Of a stretch of 64,000 bases of DNA, positions 16,406 to 25,484 are shown in pieces. Source of the stretch: Flexivirga aerilata (GTDB taxonomy: Bacteria > Actinomycetota > Actinomycetes > Actinomycetales > Dermatophilaceae); contig NZ_JABENB010000003.1 in NCBI RefSeq assembly GCF_013002715.1, forward strand, positions 1 through 64,000, read 5' to 3'. A program made the translations under genes and the position numbers. A model generated the notes under the pieces. The model saw only the letters and a program-made list of their open reading frames with translations. It did no database searches and had not been told where the DNA came from. Positions within the stretch are counted from its first letter, which is position 1; every line of letters begins with the position of its first letter.

Positions 16406-19400
16406 CGGCGAGGACCGACCGGGCGATCGGTCGGTGCCGTGGTCGGTGCGCGCCGCTCCTGCGCAGCACCCGACTGAGGTGTGCCGGAAACTGGTCCGCC
16501 GGTGTCGACCTGGACGTCGAGCGTCGCGACCAGGCGGTAGCGCAGGTCCTGGGCTGGCTGCTCGGCCAACGGACGTTCAGCGACCAGCTGGCGCGCGACT
16601 GCCGGCACGTCGTGCCCTTCGGCGGCTGCCTGGTCGAGCATCTGCGCCAACGCCGGCCAGTCGGCCTGCCGGGGGAGTCGAGGGTCGAGTTCGCCGGCGA
16701 GACCGGCCCACCGTTCGTGCGGTGGCAGCTGCGCGGCCTGCTTCATGCGATCTCGCACCTCCGCAACCTGGTCGAGCTGGGTGCGCGCCGCCTGGCGGCG
16801 ATCGCCCACCCAGGAGTCGGCGGCCGGGATCAAGTCGCGCTGTGCCATAGCGGTGCTGATGTGCAGCCGGTCGGAGATACGTGTCGTCCCGTCCTGCCAG
16901 TGCCGGGCCGGGCGGGCAGCGATGATCTGTGCCCCGGCCGTGCGGGCCTGGCCCGGAGGCAGGTTGGTCAGCCGCTCTTCCAGCAGCGAATTGGCCAGCG
17001 CGTTCGGCTGCTTGAGCGCCTCACGCAGCGCGGCCGGCCCGCGCAGCGTGTACATGTCGGCCGGGTCGAGACCGGACGGGAATGTGGCGTGGCCGGAGTC
17101 CAGGTCGTGGGGGGCCAGGAGCCAGTAGTCGCGCTCGGCGGCTACCTGTCCGGACAGGTTCTCGTCGTTGTCCGTGGCGACGATCAGCCACGGGTCGAAC
17201 TCTGTCGCGGAGGAGTCAAGATCGGAGGCGGTGCCCGCGCCAAAGTGTTCCCGGATCGCAGCGAGCTGCTGGGACTGTTCCTCGGTGAGGGAGGTGCCCA
17301 GCGGGGCGACCCCGACCAGCTGCCCCGCCGAGGCGAGGGTGATCGCGATGGCGTCCATCGGACCCTCGACGAGCACGGGCCGCGCGCCGTTCTCGTAGAG
17401 ATCGTTGCCCGCGACATACAACTGCGCACCCATGGCGAACAGTGAGGTGGTCGGACTGTTGAGGTATTTCGGGCCGCTCTTGTCCTTGTCCGTGAGGTCG
17501 GGGTGCCGGCGTCCTACGAAGCCCAGGACGACATCGCCGCCGGCGAAGGGCACGGGCTCGAAGTTCTCCCAGCCGTCGCGACGGTGGACGATCGGCAAGA
17601 CCAGGCGATTGACGAAGTGGTCGCGGATCCGCCCGGTCGACTCGTTCCGTTTCGCGACACCGGCCGCGACCATTTCCTCGTCGCTGACGCCCAAGGTGCG
17701 CAGGTGCTTGACCAGGCGCTCCCACCCCGGCGGGGCGAAGCCGGGCCGGAATCGTTCATCCGCGGCGAGATCGTCGCCGAACCGGTCGACCAGGTGCTGT
17801 GCGCCCCACGACCCGGGCAGCTGCTGGCGGTAATACGCGAGGGTGAGCGTGTTGATGTGCGCGATCCGGTCGTTGCTGACCGGGCTGCTCGCGAACCGCA
17901 TCGCACGGTCGGCGGACCGGTCCATCTGTTCGTCGGAGATCTCCAGCGGTCCGAGGGCATCACGGCGCAGCTCGGCCAGGAGCAGCTGCCGCTCCAGGTC
18001 GTCCTCGTCGATCTCGTCCACCAGGTCCGGCGGTGGTTCGTCCTCGAGCGGCGGGTGCTGATCGACGGTGACGTCGGGGGGCAACATCACGACGGCATCG
18101 TCGGGCAACGGGACGTGTTCCCACAGGTCCTCGTCCTCGTCGGGGTAGGCGTCGTAATGCTCGTCGGGGACGGGGTCCATCGCAACGGACAACCGCCAGA
18201 TCAAGGCCTGGCAGGGATCGTCGCCAGGCTCCAGCGGCTGTGCTGCTTCACTGCGGAACAAGTCTTCGACCGACCACCCGCGCTGAAGCGCGCGGTCCAC
18301 GGTGGTGACCAGGGTGGGCCACCACGGGCTGGCCTGCACTTCGCCTGCGCGGTCCTGACCCAGCAGCTCCGGCAGGCGCGGCGTCCAGCCGGCCTCAACG
18401 TGGCGGTCCTTGTCGACCTGTTCGGCGACCGCCGGGGACAGGTGACGACTGATGCGCCACCACAACGCGGCAGCGGAGTGATCGTCGGGCAGGGCGCCCG
18501 TCGCGGCAGCACGCCGCAGCATGCCGGCGGCGTCGACCCCGGAGCGGGCCATCGCAGCGAGCCGTTCGGCCAGGATCGGCGCGAACGGGTCGCTGCCGGT
18601 GGCACGGGAGGCAGCGGCGATCTGCGGGCCCCATTCCTCCATCGCGGGCGCACGGTCGCCGACGAGCCGCTCATTCAGCTTGCGCTGCCAGATCGCGGCC
18701 GCCTTCTGCATCTGCGCCCGACCGGTGGGACGCCGGTCGGCGTCGTCGACGAGCATCGCGGCCCGCCATACCGCCACGTCGCCCAGCACCGCATCGGCGG
18801 GCCGGCCGGCACCGGCGGATGCCCAGCTCGGCGTCGTACCGGTGGCTGATTCCTCACGAACAGTGGCTGCCAGGTCGGTGACCTTCGCGGCCCGCTGGAC
18901 CAGGTAGGAGCCCCACACCGTGTTCTCGGACAGGGACGAAGGCACGCCGGGGATCCACGGCAGCGGTCCTCGGCCGCCGCCACGCAGGCCGGTGTCGTCC
19001 AGCCGCCAGTCCAGCACCGCAGCGGTGTCGCCGGCTGTGTCGAGCTCACGAGACTCGGCGGCCGCGCGCAGCTGCACGATCGGGTCGACGCCGTGAGCGC
19101 TGGTGAGGATCAGGTGGGCGCGCAACGCCGGCCAGGCGGGCTGCTCGGTGACGTCGGGGACCACACGCTCGACATCCGCTTCCAAAGCGGCGACCTTCTC
19201 CGTGCCCAACTGATGCTCGGCCGCGGTGTACAGGGCATCGAGGTAACGCTGCGTTGCCTGACCGAGCAGCGTCGCCGGCTCGCTCTGCTCGCGCAGCATG
19301 GTGGTTGCCGACCGGGGTGCGTCGTCGCGCGCCAGGATCTGCTCGAGTAGGTCGGTCGGGGTCAGCGGGTGGGTCATCTCCGGGCGGATAACGCTGTGCG

Positions 19401-21042
19401 GGTCACCGTCGCCGACGACCTCCAGGTACACGTGGTTGGACTGCTTTCCGCGGGTCAACATCGTGTACAGCTGCTGCCGTGATTCGTCACCGCTGGCGAG
19501 CCCGTGCATGGTGTCCACCGACACGCCCTGAGCCGTGTGCACCGTCGTTGCGTAGCCCAGCTCGGTGTTCTTGCTGACGTAGTCCGCCGGCAGGGTCACC
19601 AGCCGGCCGCTCTGGGTGTGCTGCACCCGCAGCTGGCCGTCGTCGATCTCGAGCACGCTCCAGCGGTCGCCGTTCTTCACCCAATCGGTCGAGGATGACC
19701 GCAGCCGGCGATCGTTGGAGCGGGTGATGATCAGTTCGCCGACGCTGGCCAGGTTGCCGTCCGCCAGGCGCACCGTCGGCCCCTGTTCGCCGGGGTCGTC
19801 GACGGCGTCGTCACCGGCGCCCTCGAGTCGGTGCGCGCGGGCGCGTTGGTTGAGTTCGCTGACCAGCTCGCGGGTCGGCGCGAGCATGATGGAGTCCAGA
19901 CCCTTGCCGCGGTCGGCTTGCCACGCCCCGAACACGTCCTCGGTCATGGTCGCCAGGTCACCGACGTGGACCCGGTCCCGATCCAGATAGAACCCGAGCG
20001 ACTCGGGCCGACCTTCGCGCAGCGCGAGGGATGCGGCACCCTCGGCGGGGTCGACGAACCGGACGAGTTCGGTCAGTCGGCAGGCGCCGTGGGTGGTTTG
20101 GATGTCCCGCAGGACACCGCCGGCGCCGATGGCGGCCAACTGCTGGTCGTCGCCGATCAAGCGCACGCTGCCGCCTCGGTCGAGGACGAACTGGACTGCC
20201 AGATCGAGGGAGATTGTGTCGGCCATGCCGGCCTCGTCGAGCACGACCAGCGTCTTAGGCCCGATATCGGTGGCCGACACCCGCCAGGGCGCCAGCGGCG
20301 CCCCCTCGGCAACCTGTTTCGCGCCGGCGGGGGCGTACCAGGAGCGGGCCTGCGGATCCCAACGGGCCCCCGCGGCCTTTGCCTCGTTCTTCTCGCTGAT
20401 CGGGACGTCAAGCCAGGTGCGGGCGTTCGGGTCGCGGCTGGTGAGCTCGTGCACGAGCTTGGCCAGGGTGTCGGTACTGGTGTCGATCTGGGACCGCAGT
20501 GCCGCCGCTGCGGCCGCGGACGGGGCGAGCCCCAGCACCTGGCCACCGCCTTCGATCCACGCGCCGGACAAGGCCCGCATGGCGGTCGTCTTGCCGGACC
20601 CGGCGGGCGCGATCGCCAGCTGGAGGCGTGCCCCGGAGGTGGCCATCTCACGCACCAGCGATGTCTGGCCGGCATTGAGTGTGACCCCGTTGGCAATGCT
20701 CTCCATGAGGGCCATATCGACCGCTGATTCATCGACGGCGAGCCCATCGGTGCGGCTGGCAGCCTCCACCAGCCGCTTCTCGGCCGCGATCACCTTGGTC
20801 GATGTAAACAGGTCGGCGCCGGCCACCGTGTAGACCGAGGACCCGTCCCGGCGCCGCTGGGGCTCCGGCTCGATGATGTCGCGCTCAGGGCGGGCCATCG
20901 ACACCGAGATCTTCAGGGCACGGGCGACCACCTGGTCGACGAGTTCCGGCATGCGCTTGGGTGATGCTCCCGCGCCGCGGATCTGTCGTTCGGCCTCGGC
21001 ACGCACGTGCCAGACCTGCCAGTTGGACCGCCGGTTTTCCAT
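16402..21042 (-). CDS. Helicase-primase part of MobF relaxase (second frame)
   Basis: This 1546-codon frame carries the rest of a TraA/TraI-like protein. A RecD-type helicase has Walker A near 144-152 (IAPAGSGKTT) and Walker B VVLDEAGMAD. A DUF5710 insert (WLDVPISEKNEAKAAGARWD) interrupts it at about 209-240. A long helical middle follows. A DnaG-like primase region (KYLNSPTTSLFAMG) and a TOPRIM Glu motif (LVEGPMDAIAITLA, about 1220) come after. Upstream of the listed ATG the frame stays open to the slippery site at 21102-21108, and no Shine-Dalgarno sequence precedes the ATG. Read with the first frame it gives about 2000 residues, the normal family length. It is probably a -1 frameshift product rather than a separate protein. 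Confidence 0.8.
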   Translation of the reverse strand: MENRRSNWQVWHVRAEAERQIRGAGASPKRMPELVDQVVARALKISVSMARPERDIIEPEPQRRRDGSSVYTVAGADLFTSTKVIAAEKRLVEAASRTDGLAVDESAVDMALMESIANGVTLNAGQTSLVREMATSGARLQLAIAPAGSGKTTAMRALSGAWIEGGGQVLGLAPSAAAAAALRSQIDTSTDTLAKLVHELTSRDPNARTWLDVPISEKNEAKAAGARWDPQARSWYAPAGAKQVAEGAPLAPWRVSATDIGPKTLVVLDEAGMADTISLDLAVQFVLDRGGSVRLIGDDQQLAAIGAGGVLRDIQTTHGACRLTELVRFVDPAEGAASLALREGRPESLGFYLDRDRVHVGDLATMTEDVFGAWQADRGKGLDSIMLAPTRELVSELNQRARAHRLEGAGDDAVDDPGEQGPTVRLADGNLASVGELIITRSNDRRLRSSSTDWVKNGDRWSVLEIDDGQLRVQHTQSGRLVTLPADYVSKNTELGYATTVHTAQGVSVDTMHGLASGDESRQQLYTMLTRGKQSNHVYLEVVGDGDPHSVIRPEMTHPLTPTDLLEQILARDDAPRSATTMLREQSEPATLLGQATQRYLDALYTAAEHQLGTEKVAALEADVERVVPDVTEQPAWPALRAHLILTSAHGVDPIVQLRAAAESRELDTAGDTAAVLDWRLDDTGLRGGGRGPLPWIPGVPSSLSENTVWGSYLVQRAAKVTDLAATVREESATGTTPSWASAGAGRPADAVLGDVAVWRAAMLVDDADRRPTGRAQMQKAAAIWQRKLNERLVGDRAPAMEEWGPQIAAASRATGSDPFAPILAERLAAMARSGVDAAGMLRRAAATGALPDDHSAAALWWRISRHLSPAVAEQVDKDRHVEAGWTPRLPELLGQDRAGEVQASPWWPTLVTTVDRALQRGWSVEDLFRSEAAQPLEPGDDPCQALIWRLSVAMDPVPDEHYDAYPDEDEDLWEHVPLPDDAVVMLPPDVTVDQHPPLEDEPPPDLVDEIDEDDLERQLLLAELRRDALGPLEISDEQMDRSADRAMRFASSPVSNDRIAHINTLTLAYYRQQLPGSWGAQHLVDRFGDDLAADERFRPGFAPPGWERLVKHLRTLGVSDEEMVAAGVAKRNESTGRIRDHFVNRLVLPIVHRRDGWENFEPVPFAGGDVVLGFVGRRHPDLTDKDKSGPKYLNSPTTSLFAMGAQLYVAGNDLYENGARPVLVEGPMDAIAITLASAGQLVGVAPLGTSLTEEQSQQLAAIREHFGAGTASDLDSSATEFDPWLIVATDNDENLSGQVAAERDYWLLAPHDLDSGHATFPSGLDPADMYTLRGPAALREALKQPNALANSLLEERLTNLPPGQARTAGAQIIAARPARHWQDGTTRISDRLHISTAMAQRDLIPAADSWVGDRRQAARTQLDQVAEVRDRMKQAAQLPPHERWAGLAGELDPRLPRQADWPALAQMLDQAAAEGHDVPAVARQLVAERPLAEQPAQDLRYRLVATLDVQVDTGGPVSGTPQSGAAQERRAPTTAPTDRPVGPRR

Positions 21043-21095
21043 CTGTGTGATGACCGTCCGGGCCGTCTTGGTGACGTCGACCCGGGCGTACCGGC

Positions 21096-22403
21096 TTAGC
21101 CTTTTGGGAAGCGTGATCCCAACGTTTCCGAGAGCATCGAGGCGATGCCCTTGTCGCCGCCGAGGATCTCGCGCGCCTGCTCCCGCCAGGTTGCGCGCTG
21201 CTCGGCGAGGGTGCGTGGCTCGTGCTTCGGGTCGCGAGTTTCCAGGGTGGCCTGCTGGGATAGCTGAACCGCTTCGATGGGTGTCGGCGGCCGGCCGTGC
21301 GCGCGCTGAAAGTCGGTGGCGAGTTCGTCACGGCGGACCTCGATCGCCACACGACGAGACGACCACCGTTCCCGCAGGCGCGGATCGACGCCCACCAACT
21401 CCCGGACCGGGCGCTTGCGCGGGTCGCCGTCCGGGCGTTCCTCGAACTCGACCCCCAGGTCGGTGGCCAGGTGCCGCTCCAACGAGCTGTTGTAGACCTC
21501 CGAGGCTGCCACGGTCGCCTTGAACAAGACCCTGCCGTCGATCGCCAGCCACTTGCCGCCGAGCGTCTGCACCTTGTTCGCGACGGCCACATGTGTGTGC
21601 AGCAGCGGCTCGCCGGCGCGCGAATCGCGGTGAGTGAAGGCTGTGGCAACCAAGCCCTTGACGTCGACCTGGCGGACTCCGTTGGTTCCCTCTCTGGAGT
21701 ACAGCGCGTTCTCCTCGATGAAATCGAGAGCGTCCTTCATGGCTGACTGGTGCGCGCGCTCGACCCGAGCGGCGATCGCCGGATCGGCCAACGCCCACAG
21801 CACCGCCACGCTCTTCACCGGCTTGAAGGTCAGGTCGAACCCCGCGACCGCCTTCGTTTTCGGGCGTGAGTGCTGGGCGATGGTGCCGGACAACTCGCGA
21901 GCGTCCTGGGGATCACGGCCGTGTTCGGCCCGGAAGAACTCCCGACCGACCTCGGTGCGGATCCGGGCTCGGTCCTCGGCAGGAACCGGCCAATCCCTGG
22001 GAAGTCCCTGCTCCTCGTTGAGGTCGGCCAGCCGCTTCGCCACCTCGATCCGGTAGGTGGAGACGTCGTTCTCGTACACCTTGAACGGCACCCCGAGCCG
22101 GGTCGCCGCTCGGTAATCCGCGTTCGTCAGGTCTGGGCCCTGGAGAGCTTCCCGCCGTTCATGGGCAAGGGGATGGTGCCCGGAACCGAACAGAGCCTGC
22201 ATCTGCTCCGCGGTGACGACGTCTCCGGCGGACAGGCCGTCGATCCCGGCCATCCCGGACCCCACCCAGACGCCGGGGGCCTCGCCCTTTTCGCTGTAGT
22301 ACGACGCGAGGCCGGTGTGGCCCTTGTCGGTGGCGTCCATGGCCGCCACCTGGCGGGTCAGATAGTCGTATCCGGAGCCTGCTGTCAGCTTGTGAATGCT
22401 CAT
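21096..22403 (-). CDS. MobF (TrwC-like) relaxase domain (first frame)
   Basis: The 435-residue HUH relaxase nicks oriT and carries the strand into the recipient. Conserved N-terminal tyrosines (SGYDYL, about residues 10-15) and the metal-binding HTH in LLHTHVAVANK are intact. The family fold signature DLTFKPVKSVAVLWAL is also present. GGGAGG lies 7 bases before the ATG at 22403; an ATG at 22478 lacks support. The frame stops at 21096, just after a C CCA AAA heptamer. The -1 frame downstream encodes the helicase normally fused to this domain. It is divergent from the gene at 22641, with oriT likely between them. Confidence 0.88.
   Translation of the reverse strand: MSIHKLTAGSGYDYLTRQVAAMDATDKGHTGLASYYSEKGEAPGVWVGSGMAGIDGLSAGDVVTAEQMQALFGSGHHPLAHERREALQGPDLTNADYRAATRLGVPFKVYENDVSTYRIEVAKRLADLNEEQGLPRDWPVPAEDRARIRTEVGREFFRAEHGRDPQDARELSGTIAQHSRPKTKAVAGFDLTFKPVKSVAVLWALADPAIAARVERAHQSAMKDALDFIEENALYSREGTNGVRQVDVKGLVATAFTHRDSRAGEPLLHTHVAVANKVQTLGGKWLAIDGRVLFKATVAASEVYNSSLERHLATDLGVEFEERPDGDPRKRPVRELVGVDPRLRERWSSRRVAIEVRRDELATDFQRAHGRPPTPIEAVQLSQQATLETRDPKHEPRTLAEQRATWREQAREILGGDKGIASMLSETLGSRFPKG
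21102..21108 (-). promoter_or_regulatory. Candidate -1 programmed frameshift site in the relaxase gene
   Basis: On the coding strand the relaxase frame reads TTC CCA AAA GGC TAA. C CCA AAA is a canonical X XXY YYZ heptamer, and slipping back one base gives CCC AAA and enters the helicase frame. A small CCGG-CCGG hairpin begins 7 bases later, and a GC-rich 8-bp stem (CCGGGTCG with CGGCCCGG) lies a little further on. A simple indel mutation or sequencing error in CCCAAAA is the alternative. Confidence 0.55.
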
Positions 22404-22640
22404 CGTCACACCTCCCGAAGGGGCGGGATCCGCCCTGGCGGTCACAAATTGAAAAATCAACAAAAACCGGGAATGCAAGAGCTGTGTAGGGCTTCGACTT
22501 CCAAGGTTCAGGAGGGGGAACGGGCGAGGGGTCGTGGCTGGCTGGCTGGACGGGAACTCAGGTGGTCGGCGGTGGCCGCTGACGGAGGTCGGGATGTCTT
22601 AGGGGGGTGCGATGGTTCGACACGAGAAAGGTGCACATCG
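22404..22640. other. Relaxase upstream region, oriT candidate
   Basis: The stretch lies between the relaxase and a divergent basic helical protein. It contains a perfect inverted repeat (GGGCGG-GAT-CCGCCC, 22421-22435) and an unusually A-rich run (about 22443-22470). MobF oriT sites commonly lie beside the relaxase gene, so this is the best oriT candidate. The nic site cannot be fixed. Confidence 0.4.
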
Positions 22641-23000
22641 ATGGGCAAGCAGACGATCAGGCAGGAAGCTCGGCGAGCGGCGCTGGATGCGCAATCCAAG
22701 AGGCGCGAGGAACGCGCGGAGCGAGAGCGCCGGGTGGAGGCCCTCGCGATCAAGGTGCTGGTCGCGATCCGCGAACGCGAGGCGGCCGACCGGCGCGCGG
22801 GTGAGGCGCTGACGGAGATGATCGAGACCGAGCGGCTCTCGGCGCGCGAGGCCGTGCAGTGGTGCGGCGATGAGGTGAGCACGCGCGAAGTCGCACGACT
22901 ACGGCGCGTGGCGGCGGATGCCGCCGACCAGGCCGCACAGGAGGACGACGGCGCTGGCGCGGACACCGGCGCGGACGCGCCCACCTCGGCGGCGTCGTGA
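22641..23000 (+). CDS. Charged coiled-coil protein, possible relaxosome accessory
   Basis: The 119 residues are dominated by Arg, Glu and Ala in heptad-like order (RRVEALAIKVLVAIRERE), ending in a disordered acidic tail. I do not recognise a named family. It is transcribed divergently from the MobF relaxase with only 237 bases between. That is where relaxosome accessory DNA-binding proteins are usually encoded. The ATG at 22641 has GAAAGG upstream. The next gene begins 4 bases after its stop. Confidence 0.6.
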   Translation: MGKQTIRQEARRAALDAQSKRREERAERERRVEALAIKVLVAIREREAADRRAGEALTEMIETERLSAREAVQWCGDEVSTREVARLRRVAADAADQAAQEDDGAGADTGADAPTSAAS

Positions 23001-23004
23001 GCCG

Positions 23005-23505
23005 GTGAGCGCGCGGCGGCTCGGGCCGGGCGGCGTGGCCGCGCTGGCTGAGGCACTGGCGGACCCTGAAGTCGTCGCGCGCTATGCGGCCAAGGTGGTG
23101 CAGGTTCCGGGCACTGAGTGCGCCTGGTGGACCGGTGCGATCAGCGGGCGCGGGCACGGTCGGTTCTGGTTCGGTCACGACCGCGTGGTCGTTGCCCATC
23201 GGTTCGCGTTCGGCCTGGTCCACGGCGCCGACGCACTCGACGCGGTGCGCGTGCTGGGTCACAAGTGCGACAACCCGCTGTGTCAGCGAGTCGCGCCGGG
23301 GCATGTCGTCGCGTCGTCGGCGGCCGAGAACCGGCGCGAGTGGGTTGCCCGTCGCGCGTTGACCGGTTCCCCGCTGGGCGACCCGCGCGGGGCACGACGC
23401 CGCGCACGCGAATTACGCGATATGGCGCGTCGGGATCCGCGTGAGGTCGCCGACGACTTGGAGCGGCTGCGGGCGCTGTTCGGGGAGCAGCTCGCGCTGT
23501 GGTGA
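23005..23505 (+). CDS. HNH-type nuclease-like protein
   Basis: The 166-residue protein has a phage-like HNH layout. CAWWTGAISGRGHGRF is followed by VAHRFAFGLVHG, then HKCDNPLCQRVAPGHV, which supplies the Cys pair and late His. A helical tail (AENRREWVARRA, then DDLERLRALF) follows. Such proteins are frequent in actinophages and mobile elements, acting in packaging or as homing-like nucleases. The GTG at 23005 is chosen because the frame upstream is the antisense-like Arg-rich extension of the previous gene. The activity is inferred from the motif only. Confidence 0.7.
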   Translation: MSARRLGPGGVAALAEALADPEVVARYAAKVVQVPGTECAWWTGAISGRGHGRFWFGHDRVVVAHRFAFGLVHGADALDAVRVLGHKCDNPLCQRVAPGHVVASSAAENRREWVARRALTGSPLGDPRGARRRARELRDMARRDPREVADDLERLRALFGEQLALW

Positions 23506-23563
23506 GACGCGACAAGGCGACCGGCTCGGGTGAGCCGGTCGCCTTGTCTTGTCAGGGCAGGAA

Positions 23564-23824
23564 CTACACGGGCAGGCACTCGACAATCTCGGCGGTGTTG
23601 GCGATGCCGGTCAACGCGGCTGCCAGGGCGCGAGCGGTGCGCGGGGTGACGGTGAGGACATCGCCCTCGACCGCGACGACGACGGTCGCCGGGCCGTCGT
23701 CGTCACGGCGTACGGCGGCGGTCAACACGTTGCCGTCGCCGTCGTGGAAAACGACGGACTCGCCCAGCACCAGCTGGATGCCGTCCGGGTGGGCGGTGAC
23801 GCCGTCGCGTCGGGTTGTGGTCAT
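23564..23824 (-). CDS. Hypothetical protein, 86 residues
   Basis: A small soluble protein of predicted beta strands (IQLVLGESVVFHDGDGNVL, then ATVVVAVEGDVLTVTP) with a short C-terminal helix. No family is recognised. It is the last gene of a minus-strand group that includes the DUF932 gene, ParB and three other small genes. GGAGTCACCCTC-type sequence upstream offers a ribosome site. The high fraction of ordered beta residues and good codon use support it as real. Confidence 0.6.
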   Translation of the reverse strand: MTTTRRDGVTAHPDGIQLVLGESVVFHDGDGNVLTAAVRRDDDGPATVVVAVEGDVLTVTPRTARALAAALTGIANTAEIVECLPV

Positions 23825-23915
23825 GAGGGTGACTCCTTGCTGATCGGTTGCGGTGGTGGTGGACGGTGACGCCGCGTCGCGTGGATCGGCGCGGCGTCAC
23901 CGTTGCTCGGGTGGA

Positions 23916-24920
23916 TCAGGCCGGGACGAGCTCGTCCCACGCGGTGCGCTTGACCCGCGTCAGGTCGTCGCTGGTGAGCAACCGGGTCGCGCGAGCGGAC
24001 GCCTGGTCGCGGTTGCCGGCCCGCACGGGGGAGAAGTGGTCGATGTACTCCACGACCGCCTGGTAGCCGGCCCACGCGGTGCCCCGGATGCCGGCCTGCG
24101 TCTCGGCGTCGTGCCACAGGTGCGACAGCTTCGCGTTGCGCTCTCGGTGCGCGTTGCGCGTGCGCACCGACGCGGACGACGGTTCGGGGAAGCAGCGACG
24201 CACCAGCGAGTCGAACTCGGCGTCGGTCATCGTGGTCTGGATCAGCTTCTCGGCCTCGGCCTCGAACTCTTCGCAGTAGGCGAGAGTCAGCCCCAGGGCG
24301 TCGCGGGCCTCCTGCACGGCGCTCTTGACGTTGGCCGTGTGCCGAATGCTGAAACTGGACACGTGGTCGCGCAGCGCGGCGGCTTGGGTGTTCGCGCACA
24401 CCACGCGCACGGGCGTGATCACGATGCGGAACGCCGACGACCCGTCGTGACTGTTCAAGGCGGCAATGTTGAGGTCGACGCGATCAGATCCGCCCACCTT
24501 CAGCGACTCCGGTAGCCGCATGGTGACGAACACCTGGCGGCCTCCGCGCAGCGAGCCTGCGGTCTCGAAGACTGCGCCGGATTCGTGCGACAACGTGTTG
24601 AGGAACGCGGCGTGCTCCTCGTTCTGCAAGGGCGTATATCCGGAGCCGACGACGCCAAGTGCCTCGGCCTCTTCGGTGAACGGGTTGGTGCGCACGGTCG
24701 CGAACCCTGGCGCGGCCATCGTCGTGACGCCGTCCTCGGTGATCTCGGTCGCGGTGAGCGGCACCTTGCGGACGTTCCAATTGCCCAGGTGGCCGAGCGT
24801 CATCGCTTCTTCGGCGGTGAACGCGCGGTCGCGCACGACGGTGCCGAGCCGGTGCCACGCGTCCTTGCGCGCGAAGACCGCAGCGGCCTGGTCGCCGTGG
24901 GTTTCGATCTGGTGAGCCAT
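23916..24920 (-). CDS. DUF932 (phage/plasmid-like) protein
   Basis: The 334-residue protein is a recognisable DUF932 member: WHRLGTVVRDRAFTAEEAM near the start, LGVVGSGYTPLQNEE, and FVTMRLPESLKVGG. The segment IVITPVRVVCANTQAAALR is typical. DUF932 proteins occur in phages, plasmids and ICEs and have no proven function; a role in replication or recombination has been suggested. The ATG at 24920 has GAGAGGAACC upstream. A frame extension to 25034 lacks family features. A composite CTACTC/TTGTCCACA site lies 44 bases upstream. Confidence 0.85.
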   Translation of the reverse strand: MAHQIETHGDQAAAVFARKDAWHRLGTVVRDRAFTAEEAMTLGHLGNWNVRKVPLTATEITEDGVTTMAAPGFATVRTNPFTEEAEALGVVGSGYTPLQNEEHAAFLNTLSHESGAVFETAGSLRGGRQVFVTMRLPESLKVGGSDRVDLNIAALNSHDGSSAFRIVITPVRVVCANTQAAALRDHVSSFSIRHTANVKSAVQEARDALGLTLAYCEEFEAEAEKLIQTTMTDAEFDSLVRRCFPEPSSASVRTRNAHRERNAKLSHLWHDAETQAGIRGTAWAGYQAVVEYIDHFSPVRAGNRDQASARATRLLTSDDLTRVKRTAWDELVPA

Positions 24921-24964
24921 GAGTGGTTCCTCTCGGGTGGTTCTCTGTCCTGACAAACTCAATT

Positions 24965-25000
24965 CTAGTTTTTCTACTCTACTGAGTTGAGTTGTCCACA
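24965..25000 (+). promoter_or_regulatory. Composite site A: CTACTC-type motif plus DnaA-box-like TTGTCCACA
   Basis: The motif (24965-24982) is an imperfect copy of the 18-base consensus CTACTCTTTCTACTCGAC. The DnaA-box-like TTGTCCACA (24992-25000) follows after 9 bases. The same arrangement and spacing recur at 28721-28756 on the other strand. The site overlaps the 3' end of the gene at 24979-25272 and lies upstream of DUF932. Confidence 0.5.
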
Positions 25001-25272
25001 GGGGCAGACGAATTCGCGGTCGATGTGTCGGCATGCTGTGCGCGGGCTAGCTGGTACTCGGCGCGCGCGGCCGCGTCGCGGGACCGGTAGGTGATGTCGC
25101 CCGGTCGCCGGTCGCAGACGATGCGCCATTTGCGGTCCGGGTAGTTGCGACTGACGCAGCCAATCGCGCCGTTGGGGTAGCGCACTTCGAGGACGTACCA
25201 GCCGCCGTGCCGCCACCGGGCATAGGTGAACGCGGAAGGCGTGTCGGACGGGGTTGCGGGGGCCGCGCTCAT
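24979..25272 (-). CDS. Hypothetical protein, 97 residues
   Basis: A small protein with a beta-rich core (WRHGGWYVLEVRYPNGAIG) and Arg/Tyr-rich helices, plus a disordered C-terminus. No family is known to me. It lies in a run of minus-strand genes (24979-25771) joined by 4-base stop/start overlaps. Its ATG at 25272 overlaps the stop of the next upstream gene at 25269. That coupling is the main evidence that it is translated. Confidence 0.6.
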   Translation of the reverse strand: MSAAPATPSDTPSAFTYARWRHGGWYVLEVRYPNGAIGCVSRNYPDRKWRIVCDRRPGDITYRSRDAAARAEYQLARAQHADTSTANSSAPVDNSTQ

Positions 25273-25484
25273 GAGGGGTCACCGGTCGCCGCGCGGACCT
25301 GGTCCAGTGCGCGGTTCAGCAGCTCCTGGAGCTCCTCGCCGCTGCCCTCGATGACGGTCACCTCATCGCACGCGAGCAGCAGCGCGAGGGGTGCGTCGAC
25401 GACCTCCGTGCCGAGTTCGCACCCGGCAGTCACAACCTCGGTGCTGGCCGTGCGGGCGCGCATCCATTCGTAGCGCACGCTCAT
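25269..25484 (-). CDS. Hypothetical protein, 71 residues
   Basis: A small acidic protein (MSVRYEWMRARTAST, then CDEVTVIEGSGEELQELLNR). No known domain. The ATG at 25484 overlaps the stop of the upstream gene (25481), and AAGGAGGC lies before it. It is part of the coupled small-gene run next to parB. The longer frame up to 25724 is Arg-rich and looks like the shadow of the neighbouring gene. Confidence 0.6.
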   Translation of the reverse strand: MSVRYEWMRARTASTEVVTAGCELGTEVVDAPLALLLACDEVTVIEGSGEELQELLNRALDQVRAATGDPS

